A DNA stretch of 64,000 bases from SG8-41 sp964521405. GTDB taxonomy: Bacteria; Pseudomonadota; Gammaproteobacteria; Burkholderiales; SG8-41. The translations under genes and the position numbers were made by a program. Shown here piece after piece: positions 21,767 to 29,718 of the stretch; the stretch's first letter is position 1, and the number at the start of each line of letters is the position of its first letter. The DNA lies in the NCBI GenBank assembly GCA_964521405.1, contig CAZFRR010000085.1, positions 50,816 to 114,815 on the forward strand. The letters are read 5' to 3'. Below the pieces are notes generated by a model. That model was not told the origin of the DNA and did not search any database. It saw nothing but the letters and a program-made list of their open reading frames with translations.

Positions 21767-22395
21767 TTCGGGAGCCTGGGAAAGAGAGCGGTGAAGCCTC
21801 GCGCCACAGCGCGGATATCGGGCGCCCCGAACAGGGCTGATATCACCGCCAAGCCATCGGCGCCAGCCGCGAGCAGTTGCGGCGCATTATCAAGCGTGAT
21901 GCCGCCGATCGCCACCACCGGCACGGAAAGGCACCTTTTGGCTTCCTGAAGCAGGGCCAGCGGCGCACGCACCGCTCCCGGTTTGACGAGAGACGGGAAA
22001 AAACCACCGAAAGCCACGTAATCCGCGCCCGACGCCTGAGCAACCAACGCGGTTTCGACGCTGCGGTAGCAGGAAGCGCCAAGAATCTTCCCGACACCCG
22101 ACCGAGCGCGCGCTTCCGGCAACTGGCCGTCGTCGGAGCCCAGATGCAATCCATCCGCGTCGAGGGCGAGTGCGAGCTCGAGGTGGTCATTGATGATGAG
22201 CGGCACCTGGAATTTGCGGCACAACGCGAGCAGGGCGCGGCCCTGTAACAGCCGCAACGCCGCGTCCGCGGTCTTGTTGCGGTATTGCAGCAGGCACGCG
22301 CCGCCGGCAAGCGCTGCTTCGACCTTGGCGAGGAGATCGGGCGTATCGTCAGTGTCGGGGGTGACGGCGTAGAGACCGGAAATCCCGTGCTTCAC
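21763..22395 (-). CDS. thiE: Thiamine-phosphate synthase
   Basis: ThiE joins HMP pyrophosphate with the thiazole phosphate to give thiamine phosphate. The 210-aa TIM-barrel protein shows LLQYRNKTAD for the substrate site, LIINDHLELALALDADGLHLG with the metal-binding aspartate, and the GADYVAFGGFFPS motif that replaces the common GPIFPT signature. VVAIGGITLDNA binds phosphate. It lies 3 bp downstream of thiD and overlaps hemL by 4 bp. No TPP riboswitch precedes the operon. Confidence 0.94.
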   Translation of the reverse strand: MKHGISGLYAVTPDTDDTPDLLAKVEAALAGGACLLQYRNKTADAALRLLQGRALLALCRKFQVPLIINDHLELALALDADGLHLGSDDGQLPEARARSGVGKILGASCYRSVETALVAQASGADYVAFGGFFPSLVKPGAVRAPLALLQEAKRCLSVPVVAIGGITLDNAPQLLAAGADGLAVISALFGAPDIRAVARGFTALFPRLPK

Positions 22396-22398
22396 GCG

Positions 22399-23238
22399 CT
22401 ATTCCTCTTGACCGCCGCCGCCCGCCGGTTCTTCCTCGCGCGCCCAGAACAGGCGATCCGGAATGTACTGGCCCATGCCGGGACGGAATGCCGCTTTCAG
22501 CGTCTGCCAGGTGTATTCCTGGGCATCCTTCACGGCATCGCTGACCTCGAGCCCGTTGGCAATGGTGGCGGCAATGGCGGACGCGAGCGTGCAACCCGAA
22601 CCATGGTAGGTGCCGGGCAGCCGCGGCCACGAATCGCTGCGCACGGCGCCGTTCTGACCATAGAGGGTGTTGACGACCTGGACCGTATTTTCGTGCGTCC
22701 CGGTGACGATCACGTATTCGCACCCGCTGGCGATGATCCGCTTGGCGCACTCGGCGAGGTCGGGACCCTCGCCTTCCTCGCCCTCTTCCGCCGCGAGCCG
22801 CCGTGCTTCCAGGCTGTTAGGGGTCAGGATGGTGGTCTGGGGAATGAGGAGTTCCCTCAGCGCGATCACCATCTCCTCGGAAACCAGTTCGTCGCCGCGG
22901 CCCGAAGCGAGCACCGGGTCGAGCACGAGCGGTATCTCGGGGTAATCGGACACGACCTCGGCGATCGCGGCGATCTGCTCGATGTTTCCCAGCAGGCCGA
23001 TCTTGAAGGCGGCGACCGGCATGTCTTCCAGCACGCACCGCGCCTGATCGATGACCCACTCGGCTTCGATTGGCGAGACGTCGTCCACGCCCATGGTGTC
23101 CTGGATGGTGACCGCGGTTACCACCGAGAGCGGATGGCAACCCATGCTCGAGAGCGTCATGATGTCCGCCTGCAGCCCGGCGCCCCCGCTCGGATCGGTT
23201 GCGGCGAAGACCAGAACGATGGGAGGCAGGTCGGCCAT
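22399..23238 (-). CDS. thiD: Hydroxymethylpyrimidine/phosphomethylpyrimidine kinase
   Basis: ThiD phosphorylates HMP and HMP-P in thiamine synthesis. The 279-aa ribokinase-fold protein has the family N-terminus with ATDPSGGAGLQADI, the VTAVTIQDT segment, the PVLASGRG loop, LTPNSLEA, and the C-terminal anion hole GTYHGSGCTLASAIAA with the catalytic Asp position taken as Gly-Ser-Gly-Cys, the version seen in ThiD. It ends in a glycine-rich tail. It is first in thiD-thiE-hemL and divergent from rubredoxin. Confidence 0.94.
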   Translation of the reverse strand: MADLPPIVLVFAATDPSGGAGLQADIMTLSSMGCHPLSVVTAVTIQDTMGVDDVSPIEAEWVIDQARCVLEDMPVAAFKIGLLGNIEQIAAIAEVVSDYPEIPLVLDPVLASGRGDELVSEEMVIALRELLIPQTTILTPNSLEARRLAAEEGEEGEGPDLAECAKRIIASGCEYVIVTGTHENTVQVVNTLYGQNGAVRSDSWPRLPGTYHGSGCTLASAIAATIANGLEVSDAVKDAQEYTWQTLKAAFRPGMGQYIPDRLFWAREEEPAGGGGQEE

Positions 23239-23265
23239 GCGTCGGGGGAATCCGGGAGCCCGCGG

Positions 23266-23303
23266 TTGGTCGCGGAAGGGCGATTAGATAGAATTGGATT
23301 CTA
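23266..23303. promoter_or_regulatory. Symmetrical divergent promoter, rubredoxin/thiD
   Basis: For the plus strand, -35 TTGGTC (23266-23271), a 17-bp spacer and -10 TAGAAT (23289-23294) precede rubredoxin. The same box occurs in mirror image as ATTCTA (23298-23303), so TAGAAT-TGG-ATTCTA gives a second -10 facing thiD. The two -10 boxes are 3 bp apart and cannot be used at once. Confidence 0.55.
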
Positions 23304-23319
23304 GCTCAATTACGGATGC

Positions 23320-23514
23320 TTGAATGTGACCGCCAGCGAGACCGAGGTCTACAAGACTTACATGTGCCTCATCTGCGGTTTCCTGTACGACGAGGCGGCA
23401 GGGTTGCCCGAAGACGGCATTGCGCCGGGAACGCGATGGGAGGACGTGCCGCCCAACTGGACCTGCCCGGAATGCGGCGCGCGCAAGGATGACTTCGAGA
23501 TGGTGGAGGTTTGA
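23320..23514 (+). CDS. Rubredoxin
   Basis: Rubredoxin is a small soluble one-iron electron carrier. The two Cys pairs that hold the iron are present as MCLICGFLYDE and CPECGARKDDFE, with the conserved PPNWTCP segment between. The core is the usual 54 residues; no ATG precedes it in frame. I use TTG 23320 (64 aa), but GTG 23326 (62 aa) is about as likely and has better spacing to GGA. glyoxalase I follows after 7 bp on the same strand. Confidence 0.9.
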   Translation: MNVTASETEVYKTYMCLICGFLYDEAAGLPEDGIAPGTRWEDVPPNWTCPECGARKDDFEMVEV

Positions 23515-23521
23515 GGCGACC

Positions 23522-23914
23522 ATGAGAATCCTGCATACGATGATCCGCGTCGGCGACCTGCAGCGCTCGATCGACTTCTACACCCAGGTGCTGGGCATGC
23601 GGCTGCTGCGCAGGAGCGAATATCCCAGCGGGCGCTTCACCAACGCCTTTGTCGGTTACGACGAGGAGTCGAAGGCGGCGGTGCTCGAGCTCACCCACAA
23701 CTGGGACACGAAATCCTACGAGCTGGGCAGCGGCTACGGCCATGTCGCGATCGAGGTTGAGGATGCCCGCAAGACCTGCGAAGACGTGAAGAAGCGCGGC
23801 GGCAGGGTGACGCGCGAAGCCGGCCCGATGAAGCACGGCACCACCGTGATTGCCTTCGTCGAGGATCCCGACGGCTACAAGATAGAATTCGTCCAGCGCA
23901 AAACGGCCGCTTAA
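23522..23914 (+). CDS. gloA: Glyoxalase I (lactoylglutathione lyase)
   Basis: GloA isomerises the hemithioacetal of methylglyoxal and glutathione to S-lactoylglutathione. The 130-aa VOC-fold protein shows all four metal ligands of the short, nickel-type enzyme: His5 (MRILH), Glu in LELTHNW, His in GYGHVAIEV and Glu in YKIEFVQ. The DPDGYKIEF signature is intact. It is probably co-transcribed with rubredoxin. Its TAA stop overlaps the convergent rsmA stop by 4 bp in TTAA. Confidence 0.95.
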   Translation: MRILHTMIRVGDLQRSIDFYTQVLGMRLLRRSEYPSGRFTNAFVGYDEESKAAVLELTHNWDTKSYELGSGYGHVAIEVEDARKTCEDVKKRGGRVTREAGPMKHGTTVIAFVEDPDGYKIEFVQRKTAA

Positions 23915-24687
23915 CCGGCAGAACCGGTCCTGTCGTCCGCAAGGCGGACGAAATCCTCGACCCGCAGGTCTTGCGCGCGCAGCCTGGCGTCAATCCCGAG
24001 CCGCTCGAAGTCTGCGGCTCCGAAATAGCCTTTCAACGTGTTGCGCAGCGTCTTGCGGCGCTGCGCGAATGCCGCCGTGACAATGGCGCGGAACCGGCCC
24101 GCATCGCGTGCGGCATGTGGCAGGGAAGCGTACGGCGTCATGCGCACCACCGCCGACTCGACTTTCGGAACGGGACGGAAGGCCCCTGGCGGGACATCGA
24201 GAACGCGTTCCATCTCGAAGCGGTACTGAAGCATCACCGACAGCCGGCCGTATGCCGAGGAAGAGGGCGCGGCCACCATGCGCTCCACCACTTCCTTCTG
24301 CAGCATGGCGTGAATGTCCTGGATCGCGCCGGCGTACTGCGCAAGATGAAACAACAGCGGCGTGGAGATGTTGTAAGGAAGGTTGCCGACCACTCTCAAC
24401 CGGGCGCCCAGTGCGCCGAAGTCGAATTTGAGCGCGTCACCTTCGTGCACCGTGACGCGGCCGGCCGGGAACTCAGTCTTAAGGCGGGCGATGATGTCGC
24501 GGTCGATCTCGATGACGTGCAGGTGGTCGAGATGCGCTGCGAGAGGCTGGGTAAGCGCCCCGAGGCCCGGGCCGATTTCCACCATGAAGTCGTGAGGCCG
24601 CGGATGAATGGCGGCGACAATGGCCGCGATCACCGACTCATCGGTGAGGAAGTTCTGCCCGAAGCGCTTGCGGGGGATGTGACGCAT
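23911..24687 (-). CDS. rsmA: 16S rRNA adenine dimethyltransferase
   Basis: RsmA (KsgA) dimethylates two adjacent adenines near the 3' end of 16S rRNA. The start ATG 24687 gives the family N-terminus HIPRKRFGQNFL; the frame runs further upstream but without homology. The SAM-binding motif is VEIGPGLGALT, and the catalytic motif IV is NLPYNIST, the standard NLPY. At 258 aa it has normal length. It lies 22 bp after pdxA, the conserved lptD-surA-pdxA-rsmA order. Confidence 0.96.
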   Translation of the reverse strand: MRHIPRKRFGQNFLTDESVIAAIVAAIHPRPHDFMVEIGPGLGALTQPLAAHLDHLHVIEIDRDIIARLKTEFPAGRVTVHEGDALKFDFGALGARLRVVGNLPYNISTPLLFHLAQYAGAIQDIHAMLQKEVVERMVAAPSSSAYGRLSVMLQYRFEMERVLDVPPGAFRPVPKVESAVVRMTPYASLPHAARDAGRFRAIVTAAFAQRRKTLRNTLKGYFGAADFERLGIDARLRAQDLRVEDFVRLADDRTGSAG

Positions 24688-24709
24688 GAGCCGGCCCGCC
24701 GCGACCGCC

Positions 24710-25753
24710 TCACACGGCGCGGCGATTACGGCGGCTGCCGGCGGCGAGCGTGGCGGCAAGCTTGATCGCCTCGACCAGGCTGCCGATATTAGCCCTGCCG
24801 CTACCGGCCAGGTCGAGCGCGGTGCCATGGTCCACCGAGGTGCGGATGATCGGCAGGCCCAGCGTCACGTTGACGCCGGCGCCGAAGCTCGCGTATTTGA
24901 GTACCGGCAGGCCCTGGTCGTGGTACATCGCCAGCACGCAGTCGCAGTTCTTGAGCCGCTTCGGCTGGAACAAGGTGTCGGCTGGCAAGGGTCCCGTGAG
25001 ATCGAAGCCGGCACGGCGCAGCTTGTCGATTACCGGCACGATGATCTCGGGCTCCTCGCGCCCGAGAAAGCCCGATTCCCCCGCATGGGGATTCAGCCCG
25101 GCGACGAGGATGCGCGGCGCAGGGATCGAAAACCGTCCGATCAGGTCCCGCCGCAGCACGCGCAGCGTGCTCTCCAGGCTTTTGCGCGTGATGCTGGGGG
25201 CGACGTCCTTCAACGCAAGATGGGTGGTGGCAAGGGCGACCCGCATGCCGCCGCCCACCAGCATCATCACCACGTGTTGGGCGCCGGTGAATTCGGCGAG
25301 AAACTCGGTATGGCCGGTGAACGCGATGCCCGCGTCGTTGATCACGCTCTTTTGCAACGGCGCGGTGACCATCGCGTCAAAAACGCCATCGCGGCAGCCG
25401 GCCGCGGCGGCCTCCAGGGTGCGCAACACGTAACGGCTGTTGGCGGGGTCGAGCCGACCGGCGACAGCTGGTCGTGGCATCGGAATGTGACGCACCATTA
25501 GCGAGCCTGCGCGGGGCTTCGCAGCAGCAGCGGAAAAATCCACGAGCCTGAGCGGCAAGCCCAGGCTGCGGGCGCGGCGCTTGAGGAGTTCACGGTCGGC
25601 CAGCACCACGACCCGGGCCGGAAGACGCCGGTGCGCGAGCCCAACACAGAGGTCGGGCCCGATGCCGGCGGGCTCGCCCGCTGTTACCGCTATTAGCGGA
25701 GTGTTGAGTGTTGAGTGCTTAATGTTGAGTTGCCCGAATGCCGCAACAGCCAT
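24710..25753 (-). CDS. pdxA: 4-hydroxythreonine-4-phosphate dehydrogenase
   Basis: PdxA oxidises 4-phosphohydroxy-threonine in pyridoxal phosphate synthesis. The 347-aa protein has GEPAGIGPDL near the N-terminus, a conserved TGHTEFLAE, the metal site GLNPHAGESGFLG and MYHDQGLPVLKY. Its first 18 residues (from ATG 25753) are not family-like: they are encoded by a heptamer repeat (25701-25735) that reads in frame into the first beta-strand. No other ATG, GTG or TTG start lies nearer in frame, so the repeat seems to supply the N-terminus. It sits in lptD-surA-pdxA-rsmA but is separated from surA by 312 bp. Confidence 0.95.
   Translation of the reverse strand: MAVAAFGQLNIKHSTLNTPLIAVTAGEPAGIGPDLCVGLAHRRLPARVVVLADRELLKRRARSLGLPLRLVDFSAAAAKPRAGSLMVRHIPMPRPAVAGRLDPANSRYVLRTLEAAAAGCRDGVFDAMVTAPLQKSVINDAGIAFTGHTEFLAEFTGAQHVVMMLVGGGMRVALATTHLALKDVAPSITRKSLESTLRVLRRDLIGRFSIPAPRILVAGLNPHAGESGFLGREEPEIIVPVIDKLRRAGFDLTGPLPADTLFQPKRLKNCDCVLAMYHDQGLPVLKYASFGAGVNVTLGLPIIRTSVDHGTALDLAGSGRANIGSLVEAIKLAATLAAGSRRNRRAV
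25701..25735. repeat. Mirrored heptamer repeat (site I), left arm in pdxA 5' end
   Basis: Units GTGTTGA, GTGTTGA, GTGCTTA, ATGTTGA and GTTGCCC follow at exact 7-nt spacing. They are inside the pdxA reading frame. The matching right arm lies at 26044-26064, beyond the 268-bp structured element. The words are nearly the same as at the hemF junction (41431-41518). Confidence 0.8.
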
Positions 25754-25773
25754 ACGACCGATAACTTAACACC

Positions 25774-26041
25774 AGAGCCTATAACACCATGAAACGCACG
25801 ATGCGCTGGCACGATTTTGGCTCAGGGCGCGAAGCAAGGCCCGCCGCTTAGACCGACTAAGCAAGGGACTTGCGACAAAGCCATGGGCCAAAACTCGTGC
25901 CAGCCCGCAAGGGGTTGCAGCCAGAATCGGCGCTGACTTTGTCGCTCGGCTTGCCAATATCGACATATTGGCTGTACCTCGCTTCGCGTCAGCACCAATT
26001 CTGGCAGCAACGCACGTGTGTTTCATGGTGTTATAGGCTCT
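25774..26041. mobile_element. 268-bp MITE-like element with 27-bp inverted ends
   Basis: The ends match as inverted repeats over 27 bp with one mismatch: 25774-25800 starts AGAGCCTATAACACC, and 26015-26041 is its mirror. Inside are two compound hairpins. Hairpin I spans 25805-25904: GCTGGCACGA/TCGTGCCAGC, then GCAAGGCCC/GGGACTTGC, and apical GCTTAG/CTAAGC. Hairpin II spans 25914-26011: 24-nt arms with 21 matches and apical GCCAATAT-CGAC-ATATTGGC. A TTAAC occurs at both edges (25766-25770, 26041-26045) and may be a target duplication. No transposase is encoded; the two open frames inside are low-complexity products of the repeats. Confidence 0.7.
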
Positions 26042-26043
26042 TA

Positions 26044-26064
26044 ACTCAACATTCAAAACTGAGC
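26044..26064. repeat. Mirrored heptamer repeat (site I), right arm
   Basis: Units ACTCAAC, ATTCAAA and ACTGAGC at 7-nt spacing are the reverse complement type of the left arm at 25701-25735. They end 1 bp before the surA stop codon region (26066). The 268-bp element separates the arms. Confidence 0.65.
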
Positions 26065-26065
26065 G

Positions 26066-27436
26066 CTAGCGCTCTTCCAGGCGATATTCGATGTAGGCCA
26101 GGTCGCGCAGCTGTCGCACCCACTCCTGATAGGACTCATCGGCCTTGCGCGCGTGCAGCGCCTTGCGCGCTTCCAGCCGCAGGCTCTCGCGCGACATATC
26201 CTCGTTGCGCCGTTCGAGCACCTGGATGAGATGCCATCCGAACGGCGTCTGCACCAGATCGCTGATTTCTCCCGGGTTGAGTGCATTCATGGCGCGCTCG
26301 AATTCAGGCACGGTGGTGCCCGGAGACAGCCATCCCAGATCGCCGCCCCTGGCGTTGCTGCTGTCCTCGGAATACTGGCGCGCCAGCTGCGCGAAATCGG
26401 CCTTGTTCTCCAGGCGTTCCCGGATGCTCACCAGGCGCCGGCGTGCCTCGGCTTCCGGCACCAGCTCGTTGGTCCTGATGAGGATGTGGCGCGCGCGGGT
26501 CTGGCGCACGATCACCGGGGCGGTGCTGCCGCGGCGCTCGTTCAGCCTGAGGATGTGAAAGCCGTTGGCGCTGCGCAACAGGGAACTCACCGTCCCGGGC
26601 TGCAGCGTCTTCACCGCGTCCAGATACAACGACGGCAGGCGCGTGGCGTCGCGCCAGCCCATGCCGCCGCCCTGCAATGCGTCGGGCGCTTCTGAAAAGC
26701 TGGCCGCTACCTGGCGAAAGTCAGCGCCGGATTTCAATTGCTCGATCGCCTGCTCGGCGCGGCCGCGCCGGACCTGGATCTGCTCGGGGCTGGCGTTCTC
26801 CGGGACGGTTACCAGGATGTGCGAGAGGTTGTACTCCTCGCCGCGCCCGGTTTGCGCCTGCTGCGTGTTGATGAAATTGTCGATCTCGCCGTCGGTCACC
26901 ACCACCCGGTTTTCCACTTCGCGTTCCCGCAGCCGCGAGAGCAGGATCTCGTCCCGAATGTCTTCGCGGAACCGGGGGAAGGGCACGCCATCTTTTTCCA
27001 GCGCCGCGCGCAGCGCCTGCACGCTGAGCTTGTTCTCCTGGGCGACACGCTGGATGGCGCGGTCGAGCTCGGCCTCGTCCACGCGCAGCCCGGTCTCCTT
27101 GGCGTGCTGCAACTGCACGCGGGTGGAGATCAGGCGCTCGAGGGTCTGCCGTTCCAGCACTGCGTGCGGCGGCGGCGGCGTGCCCTGCTGCTTCAGCTGC
27201 ATTGCGGCGAAGCGGGTGCGCTCGGCCAGGACACCGCGTGTGATCACTTCGTTGTTGACCACGGCCACGATGTTGTCGAGCACGATCACCTTGCGCGGCT
27301 GCTGCGCCTCTACTGCCGGCACGAACGCTGCGGTGATCAGGAGCGCCTGCAGGACCAGGGCACAGCGCTGAAAGCGGGCGCGGGTGGGGGCCACGGCTCG
27401 ACTTGCGGTATCAGTAATAGGGTGTCTGCTTGTCAT
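26066..27436 (-). CDS. surA: Periplasmic chaperone SurA
   Basis: SurA helps outer-membrane proteins, especially LptD, to fold in the periplasm. The 456-aa protein has a basic N-terminus and signal peptide (about residues 20-45), a SurA N-domain (LDNIVAVVNNEVITRGVL), and two parvulin domains. The first is around residues 200-300 (NLSHILVTVPENAS) and the second around 310-410 (RARHILIRTNELV, then RGGDLGWLSPGTTVPEFE). The start overlaps the lptD end by 26 bp, so the two are coupled. The 3' end touches a heptamer repeat arm. Confidence 0.96.
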   Translation of the reverse strand: MTSRHPITDTASRAVAPTRARFQRCALVLQALLITAAFVPAVEAQQPRKVIVLDNIVAVVNNEVITRGVLAERTRFAAMQLKQQGTPPPPHAVLERQTLERLISTRVQLQHAKETGLRVDEAELDRAIQRVAQENKLSVQALRAALEKDGVPFPRFREDIRDEILLSRLREREVENRVVVTDGEIDNFINTQQAQTGRGEEYNLSHILVTVPENASPEQIQVRRGRAEQAIEQLKSGADFRQVAASFSEAPDALQGGGMGWRDATRLPSLYLDAVKTLQPGTVSSLLRSANGFHILRLNERRGSTAPVIVRQTRARHILIRTNELVPEAEARRRLVSIRERLENKADFAQLARQYSEDSSNARGGDLGWLSPGTTVPEFERAMNALNPGEISDLVQTPFGWHLIQVLERRNEDMSRESLRLEARKALHARKADESYQEWVRQLRDLAYIEYRLEER

Positions 27437-29696
27437 CTGGCCTGGGAGCGCGGGGATCCAGCCTGGTATAGCCGCTGATGTTGCGTCTCAGCGTTTCCAT
27501 CGGATTAGAGCCAATACGTGACACGCCGTTCAATTCGAGCTGGATGAAAAATGTCGTGGAGGTCTGTTGCGTGGCAACCGCAAAGCGGTGCGCAACCGCG
27601 CGCAGCGCCCAGCAGTCGCCATTGTATTCCACGCCGGCCAGACCTTCGAGGGTGCGGCTGTCGAGCAGCGAGTAATTCCACCTCGCAAGCGCCGTCCAGT
27701 TCGGGCTGATCGGCCATTGCGTCGAGATGTCGGTCTGGCGCACCGCGTTCGCCTTGTTTTCGCGGTAGCTCAGGTTGAGCACCTTTCCCGGCTGCGGCTG
27801 GTAGCGGGTGCCGAGGTCCAATCGCTGGGTCTGCGAAGAGCGGGTGGTGATCTGCCAGCCGATGTCAGCCGTCCAGTAGGGCGCGATCGTCCCGGAGAGC
27901 CCGGCGAGAAGATCGGAGCTGGAACTCGTGCGCATAGGCACGCCGGGCAGGCCGACACGCTGGGTTTCGAAATAAAATCGCTGTGCCACGGCGGCGCGCA
28001 AGCGTTCGCTGCCGCTGTCGGTCGCGATCAGGCGCGAGGCGACGCCGAGCGTCATCTGGTTGGCGTCGTTGATGCGATCCCATCCCGAGAACTGGTTCTC
28101 GGTATAGATGGTCGAGAAACGGATGTCCTGCTGCCCAGTGTCGAATACCGGTATGCTGCTCTGATCGCGGTACGGGATATTGACGTAGTACAGCCTGGGC
28201 TCGAGGGTTTGAACGAAACTGGCGCCGCCGAACGAGGCCGGGCGCTCGAATACCATGCCGCTGTCGACGGTGAAAACCGGCAGCGTACGGGTCTGGCTTT
28301 CGTAGCCGGAGGTATTCGGGTCGAGGGCATAGCGGGTCACGTTCAGTCCCAGCTTGGGCGTGACGTAAGCGTAGGCGTTCTGTAGCGGCAGACTGAAACT
28401 CGGGTATGCCAGTGCGCGCTGGCCGTTGACAAAAGTCGGGTGATCGAAGCCGACGTATTGCCCGTAAAAGTCGAAATCCGAATTCTTCACATCCCGGCGC
28501 GCATTCACCGTCAACTGCGGCAGGCGGTTGTAAGCCGGAGTGACCGGCGCCAGGGGGTCGGGTTGCAGCGTCTGCCAGTTCTGGACCAGCCCGGAGAACC
28601 AGTACGAGCCGGTGCTGCCCCAGGCGCCGCTGCGGCCGAGGGTAAGATCGCTCGACAACTGAACCTGGGACGTCAGGGCGATTTGCGTCGAGAGGTCGGT
28701 GAAGTAGGTGTTGTCCGACACTCTAAGCAGGTTGAGCGCACCGGACCATCCGTTGGAGAAGGTCTGGTTGTGCCGCAGGTAGTAGGCCCAGCGCCGATCG
28801 TTGTCTTGCACCCTGTCATCCGGCAACAGGTCGACGCGGGCTTCCCCGGCATAAGTCGGATCGAGGTAGCGGAATTCGGTATCGAACAGCACGCCGCGCC
28901 GCGTCATCACGCGCGGCGAGATGGTGGCGTCGCGGTTGGGCGCGATGTTCCAGTAGTAGGGGATGGTCAGTTCCGCACCGCCCGTGTTGGTGCTGCCGTA
29001 ATGCGGCGTGATGAAGCCGGACTTGCGTTCCTGGTGCAGGGAGAAAGACAGGTAGGGCGAATAGAAAATAGGCGTGCCCATGAACACGATGGTGGCATCG
29101 CGCGCCTCGCCCAGATCGCGACTCTTGTCGATGGTCAGCTCGCCTGCCCGCAGGTACCAATCGTCGTTGCCCGGCGCGCAGGCGGTGTACTCCGCGCGCC
29201 GCACCCGGTAGCGGTCGGCGCCTTCGAACAACAGGTGCTCTGCCGTTCCGCGCGCGTCCGCCTCGCGGAACAACTGCCGCTGCCCGCCCGGGTCCTGGCT
29301 CTTGTGCAGCGTGTAGCTCGGGTTGTCCATGAAGCCGCGTTCGGTCTCGAGGCTGTACTTCAGGCGCGTGCCTTCCACCACGTCCGTCCCCCGCTCGATG
29401 CGCACCTTGCCTTCCGCCGTGACTTCGTCCGTCGGCTTGTCGTGGCGCAACCGGTCGGCGTGCACCGCCTGTCCTCGCGTCCTCATCCTCACGTTGCCCT
29501 CGGCCTCGGTCTCCCGGTCGTTGTGCCCCCGCAACCGGTCTGCGTCGAGGAACAGCGGCACCTCCTCCTTGCTCGATGGCGGGGTCAGGGTCAGCGTGGG
29601 CTCCAGCTTGAGTTTCAATTCCTGCTGCGCACCGGCCGCAAGCGGAAGCGCGCATAAAACGGCGAGTGAGATGCGTGATATTTTCAGTTTTCGCAT
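27411..29696 (-). CDS. lptD: LPS assembly outer-membrane protein LptD
   Basis: LptD with LptE inserts lipopolysaccharide into the outer leaflet. The start at ATG 29696 gives a clear signal peptide (MRKLKISRISLAVLCALPL...GAQQ). Next comes the N-terminal OstA/beta-jellyroll domain (LFLDADRLRGHNDRETEAEG), and then a long C-terminal 26-strand barrel region. At 761 aa the size is typical. Cysteines are sparse: one in YTACAPGNDD and one in EYNGDCWALRA in the C-terminal half, consistent with the disulphide-linking pair. Upstream, only 22 bp separate it from divergent amgK. Confidence 0.95.
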   Translation of the reverse strand: MRKLKISRISLAVLCALPLAAGAQQELKLKLEPTLTLTPPSSKEEVPLFLDADRLRGHNDRETEAEGNVRMRTRGQAVHADRLRHDKPTDEVTAEGKVRIERGTDVVEGTRLKYSLETERGFMDNPSYTLHKSQDPGGQRQLFREADARGTAEHLLFEGADRYRVRRAEYTACAPGNDDWYLRAGELTIDKSRDLGEARDATIVFMGTPIFYSPYLSFSLHQERKSGFITPHYGSTNTGGAELTIPYYWNIAPNRDATISPRVMTRRGVLFDTEFRYLDPTYAGEARVDLLPDDRVQDNDRRWAYYLRHNQTFSNGWSGALNLLRVSDNTYFTDLSTQIALTSQVQLSSDLTLGRSGAWGSTGSYWFSGLVQNWQTLQPDPLAPVTPAYNRLPQLTVNARRDVKNSDFDFYGQYVGFDHPTFVNGQRALAYPSFSLPLQNAYAYVTPKLGLNVTRYALDPNTSGYESQTRTLPVFTVDSGMVFERPASFGGASFVQTLEPRLYYVNIPYRDQSSIPVFDTGQQDIRFSTIYTENQFSGWDRINDANQMTLGVASRLIATDSGSERLRAAVAQRFYFETQRVGLPGVPMRTSSSSDLLAGLSGTIAPYWTADIGWQITTRSSQTQRLDLGTRYQPQPGKVLNLSYRENKANAVRQTDISTQWPISPNWTALARWNYSLLDSRTLEGLAGVEYNGDCWALRAVAHRFAVATQQTSTTFFIQLELNGVSRIGSNPMETLRRNISGYTRLDPRAPRPDDKQTPYY

Positions 29697-29718
29697 CGGG
29701 AAGAACGGCGGAAGCGAG

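Noticed and set aside
23239..23300. TPP riboswitch upstream of thiD-thiE
   Set aside because: The leader is only about 50-60 nt and contains none of the conserved THI-box segments.
25766..26229. Open frames of about 96 aa (minus) and 119 aa (plus) over the 268-bp element
   Set aside because: Both begin or end in the inverted repeats, share mirrored peptide pieces because of them, and one runs antisense into surA. The composition is that of the repeats, not of a protein.
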